64,000 bases of DNA from Macrotrachela quadricornifera (GCA_022393335.1 JAJEKB010021880.1:712779-776778), one strand, 5' to 3'; numbered from the stretch's first letter, positions 49,767 through 60,930 are shown. Numbers and translations: made by a program. Notes: a model not told the origin generated them from the sequence alone.

Positions 49767-51691
49767 TTATTTTTGACCGACTATTTGTTGTAATTGACGC
49801 ATTATTGTTGAAGAATTAGCATTGATTGGTATTTTAACAAAATGTTCTTTTTTCTCACTCACTTGTAACTGTTTTTCTTTTATTCTTTCAATCTGTTGCT
49901 GTATACTTGAACCATTTATAGGTAGTTTATAGAGTTGACCTGCTAGAACAAATACATCATCAGGTTCTATTCTTTTCTTTAAGACAGTAGTTGTTTTCTT
50001 ATCATCAAGAGTGGCATTAAGGAAGTTTTGTATGCATTCATATTCTTCAATCATATTTCGAAGACCTTGAATCACAGTTTCATTATCAGCACCAGCACTT
50101 CTTTTCGTTTCTTCCTCTTTAATAAAATAACGTATATATTCAACAATATCATCATTATAAGGTATAATAGAGTTTTGTTTTATAAATTCCGAAAGTTGGT
50201 GGCAGACTTGAATGATAGAAGCTTCTTCATGTCGTAGTGCATTTATACGTTTATCAATACTTGCTAATGATGAACTTGAACTTGAATTATCTATGTTAAT
50301 ATGGATTATATATATTTCATATTCATATGAAATATGCATATGTTTGTTCCAATGGCATCCACATATGTTACATATACCTAAGAAGAAAAATCAAACAGAT
50401 AAAGATTTTTATACAAAAAACAAAAAGTTTAGGATATAATCGTGAAAATTCTTCGCATTTTATCTCAAAAATAACCTGTTTGTTTATTAATTGCTTTACA
50501 ATGTTGTAAAATTGAATGACCAACACATTCTCGTTCGACATCGCGTAAATAACAATGTGGATGACATTTAGTTATATAATCTATTTTTCTATGATCATTT
50601 ACAACAATTACTTGTGTACATTGTCTATTTGTGCATACTGTACGTGGATAATCAAATTCAACAATTTTCCCATTCTTTTGTGGTATTTGTTTTGGTAAAG
50701 TTGATAATGGATTTTTTAATACATTTTCTTTATGTTTTTGTGCTAATTGAATATTTTCTTGAATAAGTCGAGCTATTTCACCAATTGGTCGTATAAGTTT
50801 ACGTATAAGCTGTTGAGCTGCATTAATTGATAAACTATCTCGTACAGCATGTAATCCACATTTAAGAATACGTTGAATAAGTTCACCAGACACTTTTACT
50901 GATATTTCCCAACTTTTACTAAAACTATTTATTTCTTCTGTTGAAAATTTTATTCCATTTTTATATGTAACTAAAAAACGAAATGCTTCATTATCAAATA
51001 TAAATGTATTTTCTTTGTTAAATGGAATTTCAACATCCCATGTTTTGTTTAATTCATCAAGGAGACTTCGAATTAATGGAGTTGTAGAACCTGGTCGATA
51101 AAATGTTGATCGTCCATTGGTGAATATAAACATAAGATTATCTTTGGCATTAATATGTAAATGTGTTAATATTTCTTTAATACAATAACGAAAACCGACT
51201 GTTAATCGTTCTTCATTTGGTTTAAATAATATACAAATACCATTTAAATGTTCATAACTACTTATATAAGAGAGAATATGATCAGTATTTTGTTTATCAA
51301 GATCTGTACCACGTACATCACCAATACCTGGTGCATCAATTAAACGTAATAAACGATTTCCTATTGGAAAAATATAACTATGACAAACTTGTGTACTTGA
51401 TTGACCAACTTGTTCACATTTTTCATCATCATTTTGGTTTCCGATCGAAATGTTTTTTGGTTCATATGTATCTGGATCAGTTAGATGAAATGTAGTTGGT
51501 ATAAGTACTTGAATTTCACCATGAATTGCGTCATTGAGTGTGTTATAAATAAGATAATTAACAAATGCATTAATAAATGTTGATTTACCAACTCCTGTTT
51601 CACCCATCATTAAGATATTTATATCGGATTGATATGATGCATATCTACTTCGTCTCGGAATATATTCATTAAACAAACTCATTGTAAGCAC
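49767..51691 (-). CDS. GIMAP/AIG1-like P-loop GTPase with C-terminal coiled region, two exons
   Basis: Exon 1 is 51691-50476 and exon 2 is 50377-49767, phase 1 with GT-AG sites, giving 608 residues. The GTPase core has the P-loop GETGVGKS (30-37), the G3 motif DAPGIGD (119-125) and TNGRS (191-195) at the G4 position, where TKxD or its AIG1 variant is expected. A Cys/His cluster follows (CTNRQC, KCHPHCYL, and CNICGCHWNKH formed across the splice site), probably binding zinc. The last 180 residues are helical and charged. No TM segment is seen. Starts at residue 1 or at MSLFNE (residue 4) are equally possible. Relatives act in immune or stress responses on internal membranes; the role here is inferred only. 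Confidence 0.85.
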
Positions 51692-52057
51692 GGCTAGAAA
51701 TGAAATATATGTTTTTTTAATATAAATTTATATGCTGAAGAAAAACTTGGAAGTTTCCTTTCGTCTCTGTTTCTTTAGAAAACAAAAAATCAATACTGTC
51801 TTTTATTTGATCACCAACAATATTTTCTTCTTAAGAGACAGAATTTTACTTTTCTGTTATAAACTTTTTACGAGCATGATTCTTTCATCATTTTCTGTTC
51901 TGTTCTATTCTTTATCGATTTAAAAAACAAACTTTTGTGCGTTATTGCATTATAAAAATAACGAGTAGATTTTGTTTTTAAAACTACTAAAAGAAAGAAA
52001 AGAAAAAACAAAACATTAATATTGTCAAGATAAGTTTACAAATTGGACAAAATACAC
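51692..52057. other. Intergenic upstream of the GTPase gene
   Basis: AT-rich sequence with no recognisable element. Confidence 0.4.
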
Positions 52058-53286
52058 TACCCATGTAAATATTTTTTGCCTCAAAACGCGTCTGAAATAC
52101 GTTTTATTTGCGTGTGAAACGGTAAGAGTGAACGCGTCTAAACGCGTCCCCAGTGAAACATTCGAAGCGTTTGAACGCGTTTCAAAAAAATCTAAAAATT
52201 TTGAAAAATAAATTCAAATCTATCTCAGATTCGAACTGAGTCACCATCATCAGTATTTTTTCGACTGACTTAGTCTATCCTGGCAAATAGATTGAATTTT
52301 ACCTTAAGCGATGACGATCGGATTTGAACAGATGAACCAGTGATCAGAAGTCGTTCATATACACCACTAAGCTATACTAGGTTGAAATCTTTTCTTATTT
52401 AAAATAAAATATATTTGAATGCAAATTTTATAGGTTAAATACTTTATTTCAATAAGATGTACTTTTTTCGAAGTTAAGCTATTTAACACATAATATGATT
52501 TTTCATTTATCTTTTTAAATAGTTTTATTATTTTATAATAAAATAATATCTTTTTTTGTTGTCGACTACACGCAAGTAATATTGAGAGTTTTTTTAATTT
52601 TATCGATCACATGATAAAAAATTTTATCAAAGGATTCAATGAATAAATCGTTTTAACGAAGGATTTAATAAATAAATCATCTTATCGAAGAAGTTAATGG
52701 ATAAATAATTATTCGTAAAATCTATTTAGTAGAATTATATGATGAAAAGTTATTAATATTATTTAAAGAGGGGTATTTAGTATAGTTTGCTAAGAGGCTT
52801 ATGGATAGCTGAAAACTATTACAAATTGTTTTATTATTATTTATAGAAACTAGAAAAATATGGTTTATTTGCTGTATGTTTAATTGAACTTTTGTCTATT
52901 CTAAAATCATCTCGACATTCTTTATTAAGAAGTTTGATGAAGTTTAGATGAATAAAATATATGTGAATAGATGATTCCAATCACATAGTTAACTATTCTA
53001 GAGGAATAATTTTTGAATAAAATTGTATCCGATACACAAGAATTAAACGCGTAAAAACGCGCTCAAAATATGAATGCGTTCAAACGTGCTTGAAAAAACA
53101 TTTGAAATGCGTTTAAACGAGTTAAACGTTTTCCAGAAATGCATTGAGACGCGGCTAACGTTTTTTCTGATTGCGTTTAAACACGTTCTATGGAAACGCT
53201 GCGTCCAGACGCGTTTGGAAATATTTTCTAACCGCATCTCAACGCGTTTCAACGCATCGATTTTGCGTTTCATGTTTACATGGGTA
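52058..53286. mobile_element. Non-autonomous element with TACCCATGTAAA ends and many CGCGTTT motifs
   Basis: TACCCATGTAAAT at 52058 faces GTTTACATGGGTA ending at 53286. The outer 120 bp on the left and 240 bp on the right are packed with AACGCGTTT, AAACGCGTC and GCGTTTAAACG variants, a strong local rise in CpG. The inner 800 bp is AT-rich and holds two tRNA-like boxes. No long frame is present. Confidence 0.75.
52222..52385 (-). repeat. Two tandem tRNA-like (A-box/B-box) segments, pseudogenes or SINE-like
   Basis: On the minus strand the first unit (about 52385-52312) reads TAGCTTAGTGGT, then, about 35 bp later, GTTCAAATCC. The second (about 52300-52222) reads TAGACTAAGTCAG and AGTTCGAATCT. 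These fit pol III A- and B-box consensus and spacing. The anticodon arm of the first pairs poorly, so it is not a functional tRNA. The segment sits inside the CGCGTTT element. Confidence 0.4.
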
Positions 53287-53344
53287 CTTTGTATTTAAGT
53301 TTATTGAAAACAAAGGTGTCCACATAAACTAAACTTATATCAAA

Positions 53345-55407
53345 ATGAATGAAGATAATGATGCTATTTGTATTGATGAAGAAGATCTTGATGTGTTATT
53401 ATCAGCTGAAGAAGATAAATCAAGAAAAAAGAAATTGAAGAGAGATATTTTCAACAAGGAATGATTAAACTTGACTAAATATCAACCATTTTTAAAAGAA
53501 TATAAACTTGATTCATCTCAAACAACTTGTATCGTGTGTAATCAACAATTATCGGTACATTGTCATGATAAAAATGATATTGATAACCATATGAAGACCA
53601 AAAAGCACCAATATCACCTGAAATCTTTCGATATTAGTTGACAATTAATAACAAAAACAATAAAACTGTCAAAAGAAAAGGAAAAAAGATGCTGCTGCTG
53701 AAAGTGTTTTGGTTTATCATGGTGCTAAACATAGACATTCATATTTGTTGCAGCAATGTGTGATCAATGTTTGTAAAGCAATATTTTCGTCCTCATCAGT
53801 AGCAAACAACTTATTAGATGTTCAAACTAAATCGAAATGTTTTAAAAACAGTCATGTTATTATTCTTTGATGTATGATGCTAGTAATAAAGGAAACACAA
53901 AAGTATATTCATTTTGTGTTCAATTTTTATCTATAATAGATGTTTAAAAAATGTATTCTTAAGCTAATTTAATCTATTCTTCACTCACACCTTTTTACTA
54001 CTCTAGGGATTGTAGACTTAATAGATGATGCCGAAGAAACAACACTTAAAATTTTTTCAAATGCACGTAAATTTATTAATTAAAACTAATAATAATACTT
54101 GTTAGTTTTCATCTTGAAGTTTCAAAATATTGCAAGATTAACTATTAGTAACTATGTGGACATGACAATACACACATTTTGAAAACGTGTTCTGAAGAGA
54201 TGACTCTAACTTACACAGATTCTATATTTTTTATAAAAAGATAAATCTGTGTTTTATTGAAAAAGTGTCACAATTTTTTTCATATTTTATACTGTTAGGA
54301 AATTGTTATTGTCATATACTTCATAAATCTGTAAAGCATTGTAAATTACCTATTGCTGTAGAACAAATATTACTTAGGATATATACACACTTTTCTCATT
54401 CTGCAAAACGTATTAATGAATTGAAGAAATACTATGAAATTTATGAACAACATTTCTAAGTAAAAATATTTCTCAACTATTGCTCTTGTTGATGTATAGG
54501 CCTAATTTATAATACTTTTTGTTTTCATTACAGGTGATCTTAAAGCATATTAAACTCAGATAGTCAAGCTTATACTTATCAATCGAACGTTTACTCGAAA
54601 TATTTGTACCTATAAAAAAAATACTTTCTTGAACAACACGATAATTGTCCACTAGAATTGAAAAACATGTTTTAAACTTGATGAAGTCACATGTATATTA
54701 AGTTTTTTACAAGACATCTTATTTGAACTTGATAAGAAAAATCTTGAATTACAACGTCATTATACGACAGCTGTTGATTTCTTCAGAATAATCTTATCCA
54801 ATAAAAATTAATTACAAGAACGAATTGATTCAAATTTTTTTGATACTGCTTGCCAATACAGATTAACACGTTTATCACTTGATACACAAATTATATTAAA
54901 ATCATCATTTATTGAATTTTTAAGTAACATTATTGCTTACCTTAATTCTTATTTTGATAAAAATATTCTATTTTATCGAACAATTCGTTATTTGGGTCAA
55001 GAAAATATTGAAGCTTTAACGTGGCAGCAGGTTATTCAATGTATTGAGATGATAAAAATTAAAAGGTTTAGATGAAGATCGATTATTTGATGAATTTTAT
55101 AAACTTAAAATCCACATTTAAAACACTTTTAGCTCAACCTATTTCATTATTTGATCAAGTTGACGCATTTATGAAAAAACAAATGATTGTGTTAATGAAA
55201 AACATGATATTTTCACAAATGAAACATTTATTTAATGACACAAGAAATCGTATGACTACGAAATTAGTTGCAGTAGAATTAAAAATACGCCTCAATTATA
55301 CCTTATCATGTACTGAAATGTACAAGCATGTACCATGCAACGAAGATTTAGGGAAAGCTATTAAATCAGATGAAAAATGCACGTTCAAAAGAAAACATAT
55401 TCAATAG
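53345..55407 (+). pseudogene. hAT-like (zinc-finger) transposase-derived gene, broken
   Basis: It opens with ATG at 53345 and an acidic N-terminus, and hits a stop at 53461. It resumes with a C2H2-like finger TTCIVCNQQL then HMKTKKHQ, and stops again near 53640. Later pieces are ESVLVYHGAKHRHSYLLQQC (about 53700), a DASNKG block (53880), LPIAVEQILLRIYTHFSHS (54350) and a C-terminal KLKSTFKTL-like and SCTEMYKHV part to the stop at 55407. The order matches animal hAT-derived proteins of the ZMYM6/ZNF862 sort. At least six stops or frame changes are visible. Confidence 0.65.
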
Positions 55408-55836
55408 TTCTATTTTTTTTTCTTGGTTTTGTACAATAATGATTGGAAATTGTTGTGAAATTTCCTAATTACTACATTAAGTCAAAGGTTAAAAGATAGT
55501 TTAGTATCAAAAACATATTTTCCGTTTTTTTCCTGCTTTTCCAACGTCAAAAGAGGGTAATCCCTGAAGTCAAGGCAACTAATCGAATACACCGTACACA
55601 AATAAATTATTTTTCTTCTAAAAGAACTATTGTAGCTACGAACATATTTTCGAAATACTTTTTATACATGAAAACTTCTTTTGAAATGATAAAATGGTTT
55701 GTACTTTAAAAACAACAAAGATGAAAAATTTTAAAGTTTCACGTATGCTGCATAAAATTCAACGACAAAATTTATTTCTGCATTATAATAATGGAAAATA
55801 AAACAATAGATTAAATATTTTTATCAAAATCATTGT
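55408..55836. other. Intergenic, nothing recognised
   Basis: AT-rich spacer between the hAT-like pseudogene and the first defensin-like gene. Confidence 0.4.
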
Positions 55837-56127
55837 TTATTTCTTGCCTGGCCATGATCCACCGCCATTATCACATCGGGAACAGACGCATACTGGTCGA
55901 TTTGAACGATACACACAATAACCTGTTCCACAATTCTGGAATTTGCATGAGTTTATACAAAGACCTCGAGCTACTTTAGCACCCATTGGACCATCGCGCA
56001 TTCGTGCACATGTTGAAAAACCCCAATCTCTTCGATTTCGTTCATGGATATCATTTGCAGAAACGTTTAATACAATTATTGTAAGTACGATGACAAAAAG
56101 AGCATTAAAGATAGAGAATTGTACCAT
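55837..56127 (-). CDS. Defensin-like secreted peptide, eight-Cys form
   Basis: The 96-residue precursor has a hydrophobic signal peptide (about 1-24, ending VSANDIHE) and a dibasic RR site at 32-33 that probably frees the mature peptide. The mature part carries the CSalphabeta pattern: C in GFSTC, C-x3-C in GLCINSC, C in GTGYC and C-x-C in PVCVC. That makes the six Cys of invertebrate defensins. Two more Cys (FQNC and SRC) appear only in this copy. It is head-to-head with a paralog 404 bp away. The predicted role is a secreted antimicrobial peptide; this is a family inference. Confidence 0.8.
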   Translation of the reverse strand: MVQFSIFNALFVIVLTIIVLNVSANDIHERNRRDWGFSTCARMRDGPMGAKVARGLCINSCKFQNCGTGYCVYRSNRPVCVCSRCDNGGGSWPGKK

Positions 56128-56531
56128 GGTAATTTTTTGTAGAATAGATTGTTTGAAACAAAGTTATTTCGATATTATATATCGAAAACATAACCTTTCT
56201 CCTTCCTTTGATGATGTCATGATCATTAATGCTTCTTCATTCTCCTTCCTAAGATTGTCTGTTCGTCAGTGCCCTTTTTGCAAATGTAACAAATCTAAAC
56301 AATAAAACGATGGGAAAAAATGACGTAAGTTGTTTCTATAGGTCAAATTCACGTTGTATTACATACAATGTGATTGACAGGTAAATTATTTGATATTTAA
56401 GAAGGGATAAATGTAATCACGCTATCTGTTATCTATTATGACATCACTAGAGGAGCGAGAAAGGAAATGCTTCTGATATATAACATCGAAATAAATCCGT
56501 TTCAAACAATCTATTTCCATACTCTCATAAT
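56128..56531. promoter_or_regulatory. Divergent promoter region of the two defensin-like genes
   Basis: The 110 bp upstream of each ATG are recognisable copies of each other in opposite orientation. Each has a TGACATCA-type box (minus-strand copy at about 56212-56220, plus-strand copy at 56439-56446), a GAGAAAGG block, a TATATAA box (56175-56181 on minus, 56477-56483 on plus) and GTTTCAAACAATCTATT just before the start codon. The TATA box and the CRE/AP-1-like site are predicted regulators. Confidence 0.65.
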
Positions 56532-56846
56532 ATGGCACAACTTGCTATCTTCAACGTTCTTCTTCTCTTCTTATGTACAGTAATTATATTGAATGTCTTC
56601 GCCAATGATATTCATGAACGAAGTCGAAGAGGTTGGGGTTTTTCGACATGTGCACGAATGCATGATGGTCCAGTCGGCGCTAAAATAGCTCGTGGTCTTT
56701 GCATCAATTCATGTAAGTTTCAGAATGCTGGAACAGGTTATTGTGTATTTCGTCAAAATCGACCAGTATGTGTCTGTTCAAGATTTGGTCAAGGAGGTGG
56801 AGAATGGCCCAGTTTACCTAATTTGCCACGCAAACCTGGAAAATGA
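56532..56846 (+). CDS. Defensin-like secreted peptide, six-Cys form
   Basis: The 104-residue precursor is paralogous to the gene at 55837-56127: same signal peptide layout, RSRR dibasic site and the GWGFSTCARMHDGPVGAK-like mature start. It has the six CSalphabeta cysteines only. The two extra Cys of the neighbour are Ala (FQNA) and Phe (SRF) here. The C-terminus is extended with a Pro-rich, basic tail (NLPRKPGK). It is intronless, and the ATG follows a conserved promoter block. The predicted role is antimicrobial, as for its neighbour. Confidence 0.8.
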   Translation: MAQLAIFNVLLLFLCTVIILNVFANDIHERSRRGWGFSTCARMHDGPVGAKIARGLCINSCKFQNAGTGYCVFRQNRPVCVCSRFGQGGGEWPSLPNLPRKPGK

Positions 56847-58416
56847 ATGATTAACTAAAAGACAATCATAGTTTACATTTCTAAACTATTTTTTAAATAC
56901 TACTATGTTTCATTATAATAAAAAAAACTCCATTGCTTTTATTTAAATGAAAGTTTTATGCAGATGATATATCAATCATCGAAACTTTTGAGACGATTTC
57001 TTGTTATTTACTTTTTTTTAAATTTAAAGAGCAAATTCATTGCGAATCTTTATAAGGAACTCTAGGAATTTATAAAATGTAATCTGTTGAAGGAGAAAAA
57101 CGATATTGTACGAAAATATCCTCAAATCATTCACAATCATTTAGTGTTAATAAATCTCTCCGTCTTTTGACAATAGTCTTTCTTTTTCAATTTTCCTATG
57201 TGGCCATTAAAATATGTACTTTACAAAGATGGAATTGATTCAGTTTTAGGAAAAGGTAAACCGATTGTATTTAAATTAAATGCTTGAATTCATTTTTTAC
57301 CTTGTTACTTAAATGTATTTTTCTATAAACGATTTAATTGATGAAGATAAAAAAAAGTAGATAATAGTGAAATATTCCTTTAAATGATATATTTTTATTC
57401 GATATTATTTCGTTTAAAAATAGTAATCATATCTGTTAGATTTTATTAAAAATTCGAAGCAAACCATATATATTGGAATATTCTGAAGAAAATACGAACA
57501 CTTATACGATACATTAATCTGTTCGTGGTGGGGTTTTTTCAGTAAGAAATATGTTCGTGTCTAATAGAAAATTAGTTTTATCACAGGTTTGCATTGGAAG
57601 ACATCCAGCGCGAAAAGATTAACATATATATTAATACCATTCCTTTCAAAATATTTTTATTAAACCTCTTTAGTTAATCCACTAAATAGATTATTTTTGA
57701 GTATCTGGTGATAATTAATTAAATTTTCTTCTTCGAGATCAAAATTGGCCACATAACCAACTTTGATTTTAATATCACTTCCATCGAATAATAATGATTC
57801 ATGAATACGATCAGGTACTCGACCCATTTCAATATCTTTATTCAAACTACTCTTTTTGCCTTCATAAAAAAATGATTGTAATCAAATATCATTTAATATA
57901 AAGACTTTCACACTCACATATTTACATATCTAAAGAAACTTTCCCTTTTTTGTTTCATCATATATTGGCGACATTGATTTTCCTTTATGATCATGAAAAA
58001 GAGATTTATTGTTATATTATTGAGAGCAAGAAATACTTTTTCTTATTACTTATGTTAACAAACGAGAGAGAACAAGACAATGTCAAACTGAAATATATTT
58101 CATCAAGATTATGCAAAACATTTTTTCTTATTCTCTTTTTTTTTATTCATCAAATCGTATGAGAAAATGCATGGCTGACTTTTACATTCAATGAGAAATA
58201 ACTCATACATGTGGTAAAAGAAGCAGATCCAAGTTTTATCTTCACTTTCACACTATCAGTAACGATTTCATAAGTTATTTGTGGCACTCAAATGAGTGTT
58301 GAAACAAGTAACAAGTGAGATTAAATTGCTTGATTTAATTACTATTGTCTCTCGTAATTCCTGCATATACAACAGACCATTTTCAACAATAGGCATTGTG
58401 ACGAATTGTTCGCTCA
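56847..58416. other. Gene-poor stretch with small unplaced frames
   Basis: A minus-strand frame at 57660-57842 (GRVPDRIHESLLFDGSDIK in part) reads like real protein but lacks an ATG at its start; it may be a lone exon or remnant. A 29-codon plus-strand frame begins at 57198. Just downstream of the ART-TPR stop, 58397-58411 has GTGACGAATTGTTCG, like the tip of the MITE at 2.4-3.2 kb. Confidence 0.3.
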
Positions 58417-60441
58417 CTAAGGTGCCTGTTGTTTGATCTTCAGAGCTTTTTTATGATATGGAAGTGCTTTTGAATTATCACCCATCCTAGAATACATCCA
58501 ACCTATGTTGTTGTAAGACTTACCCAAATCAGAATGATTCGATGGAAGTGATTGTTGATCAATTTCTAAGGCTTTTTCATAATATGAAATTGCTTTTGAA
58601 TAATCACCCATCCTAGAATACATCAAACCTATGTTGTTGTACGATGTAGCTAAATCTGGATGATTTGACGAAAGTGATTGTTGATCAATTTCTAAGGCCT
58701 TTTCATAATATGAAAGTGCTTTTGAATAATCACCCATCCTAGAATACATCAAACCTATGTTGTTATACGACGCCGCTAAATCAGAATGATTAGAAGGAAG
58801 TGATTTTTCTCGGATTTCCAGGGCTTTTTCATGAGATGAAAATGCTTTTGAATAATTACCCATCCTGCAGTACACCACTGCGAGCAGATTATGTGACCTA
58901 GCTATTTCGAGTTCATTTTGAGAAGACAACTTGTTGAGAACATTTAACGCTTCTTCAGCAAGTTCAATTGCTTTTTGATAATTTCGTTGGTTATATTTCA
59001 CCCATCCTAGTTGATTCTTAAGATATCCTTGTTCATTGGTCTCAATTGTTATCTTCTTGAGAAGAACTTTATAAACTTGTTCGGCTTGGTCCAATTGGTG
59101 TATCATCAGAAGGAGTTCACCCAATCGGTGCAATCCAGATGTTCCTGTCATCTCTTCTCGTATTTGATTTGTCAGTTTACAAAGATCGGGATCATTATCA
59201 GCAGTCAGAGTCAAATCTACTTGAAAAAGACGGCCAGTTTCTCCTATGGGTGCGATATCATGAATACGAAATACTGTGTGCATCGAAAAAAGAACTTCCT
59301 TTTCCGTTTTAAAACGACTGACGTCATTGATGTAAGCGAACGGTGCTGTTGATTTCGATGGATCTATTGTGAGAACAAAGAGAATGCCTACTAAATCAGG
59401 ATTATTCTGATTGCTGTCGGCATACATGAGAGAAATATCCCGATCCTCACTGGTTGATAAGAAGCAGTTGAAAGCGATCAGACCACCTTTTGTCTTTTTT
59501 AGTTGTTCAAAATGAGTTGCCGAGATACCTTGGCCACGATAGACGGTGAATGTTTCGTTAGCTTGATGATCACCAAATTGTTCATTATGTAGTCTTTCGA
59601 TATAACGATGGAGATCGTTAACAAAAAATCCTATTTTAATAATCACATCTACATTCATTAATCGAAGTGCACTGTTGAGCATGGGATACAAAAAGCATTG
59701 ACAAGTGTACCACCAGATAGGTGTTTCCTCGTGATATGCTCGTTCCAATTGATCGACATAGCTCAACTGATGTTTATTGCCAACGTAGACTTCACGACAG
59801 TATTGAATAAATTCATTGATGTACTCTTGTGTGAAATCAATGGTGAATAGTATTTCCTTCAGTATCTGTGTGTACATGAACGAACAGTCTAACTGATCTA
59901 ATCTTTTATTGTTTGCGACTTCATTACTCGTCATGAGACTAAACGAAATAGCATTATGTTCACATTGTTTGATGGTTCCTTCAGTGATTTTATAGATGGA
60001 GTCAAGATCTGTGCAGACTTCTTTGATCTTAGGCCAGTCTGTTATCCATTGTTTGTGGTATGTTTTGTCATTGGAATAAATAAAAATTGAATGCACTTGA
60101 GACATATCGTGGATGAGAGGCACAACGTGCTGAGCAAATGATGCTGAAATAATGATGCAGGCGTTTTCCTCATAGTTGTCTTGAAGAAAGCTTATACATT
60201 CATCACTATCAGTGAAGGTGTTAATGATGTTACCATTACATTCTAGCTCAGTAATGATGCTGCGACGATCGTCGCTATTATATTCATCGATATTATTGTC
60301 TAGCCAGATTAGAAGAACATTTTGTAACATTCTAATATTAATTGATCGACGTGCATCTCGATCTTCGGAGGAAATAGATGAGAGTTTGGCATTAATTTTG
60401 TTACCAACCTTGTCAGATGTTGTTCTGTTTTGGTTCTCCAT
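58417..60441 (-). CDS. ADP-ribosyltransferase with kinesin-light-chain-type TPRs, intronless
   Basis: Same architecture as the gene at 8.97-11.15 kb, in 674 residues and one exon. The N-terminal alpha/beta domain is at about 42-150 (VLLIWLD; ACIIISAS; SIFIYSN). The ART core has R302 in VYRGQ, FLSTS (328-332) and E380-K-E382 in TEKEVLF, so the R-S-ExE triad is complete and activity on arginine is predicted. After a linker, TPRs begin near 435. From about 505 to 672 they are four near-identical 42-residue units of the A-x-SYNNIG-x-MYSRMGD-YSKAL type. No signal peptide or TM segment is seen, so the protein is cytosolic. TPRs presumably choose the partner to be modified. Confidence 0.9.
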   Translation of the reverse strand: MENQNRTTSDKVGNKINAKLSSISSEDRDARRSINIRMLQNVLLIWLDNNIDEYNSDDRRSIITELECNGNIINTFTDSDECISFLQDNYEENACIIISASFAQHVVPLIHDMSQVHSIFIYSNDKTYHKQWITDWPKIKEVCTDLDSIYKITEGTIKQCEHNAISFSLMTSNEVANNKRLDQLDCSFMYTQILKEILFTIDFTQEYINEFIQYCREVYVGNKHQLSYVDQLERAYHEETPIWWYTCQCFLYPMLNSALRLMNVDVIIKIGFFVNDLHRYIERLHNEQFGDHQANETFTVYRGQGISATHFEQLKKTKGGLIAFNCFLSTSEDRDISLMYADSNQNNPDLVGILFVLTIDPSKSTAPFAYINDVSRFKTEKEVLFSMHTVFRIHDIAPIGETGRLFQVDLTLTADNDPDLCKLTNQIREEMTGTSGLHRLGELLLMIHQLDQAEQVYKVLLKKITIETNEQGYLKNQLGWVKYNQRNYQKAIELAEEALNVLNKLSSQNELEIARSHNLLAVVYCRMGNYSKAFSSHEKALEIREKSLPSNHSDLAASYNNIGLMYSRMGDYSKALSYYEKALEIDQQSLSSNHPDLATSYNNIGLMYSRMGDYSKAISYYEKALEIDQQSLPSNHSDLGKSYNNIGWMYSRMGDNSKALPYHKKALKIKQQAP
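58430..58870 (-). repeat. 126-bp tandem repeats within the ART-TPR gene
   Basis: Three to four units of about 126 bp encode the last TPRs and are nearly identical at DNA level (for example CACCCATCCTAGAATACATC recurs at 126-bp spacing). They point to recent duplication or ongoing homogenisation. Confidence 0.8.
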
Positions 60442-60930
60442 TTGTCATTAATTGATGTATCTAGGTAAATATAGCCGAGGAAATATTTTCAGCAAGTGAC
60501 AATATATAAGCTTCCTGTTGCACAATGCCTTTCTTCCTTGACTCATCTCTCTAACGTCATTTCGATAATATTTATTTTTTATGAATATGTCATGACAAAT
60601 AAGACATAGCAATGCAAATACATATTGTCATCAAAGCGAACGCGAAAAAAACGATAAAGCATTTTTAGTCTTCTCAAAGCTTTACCCACATTCTGCTGTT
60701 AAATAGAACTCTTGAAGAAATTTTCGATTTACTACTCATAGCTTTTTTTTCACATTTACTCTTATTGTTTCTGTACACTCCGGTGAAGTAATTCAGATCA
60801 AAAGCTAGAAAAATGATTTCATTTTTATTCGTTCTAGTTCACTAGATGCTGCAATGAAGTTATTTTTTGAGGTGTAGCGAGAAAAAACGTCTCTTTTTAC
60901 AATGCTGAAAGAATTTTTGAAAAGCCTTGT
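60442..60930. other. Intergenic upstream of the ART-TPR gene
   Basis: No element or exon is recognised here. Confidence 0.4.

Noticed and set aside
52312..52385. Functional tRNA gene
   Set aside because: A- and B-boxes fit but the anticodon stem pairs poorly and no good acceptor stem is visible.
57660..57842. Small gene on the minus strand
   Set aside because: The frame has no ATG at its start and no partner exon that I could join; noted only as an unplaced remnant.
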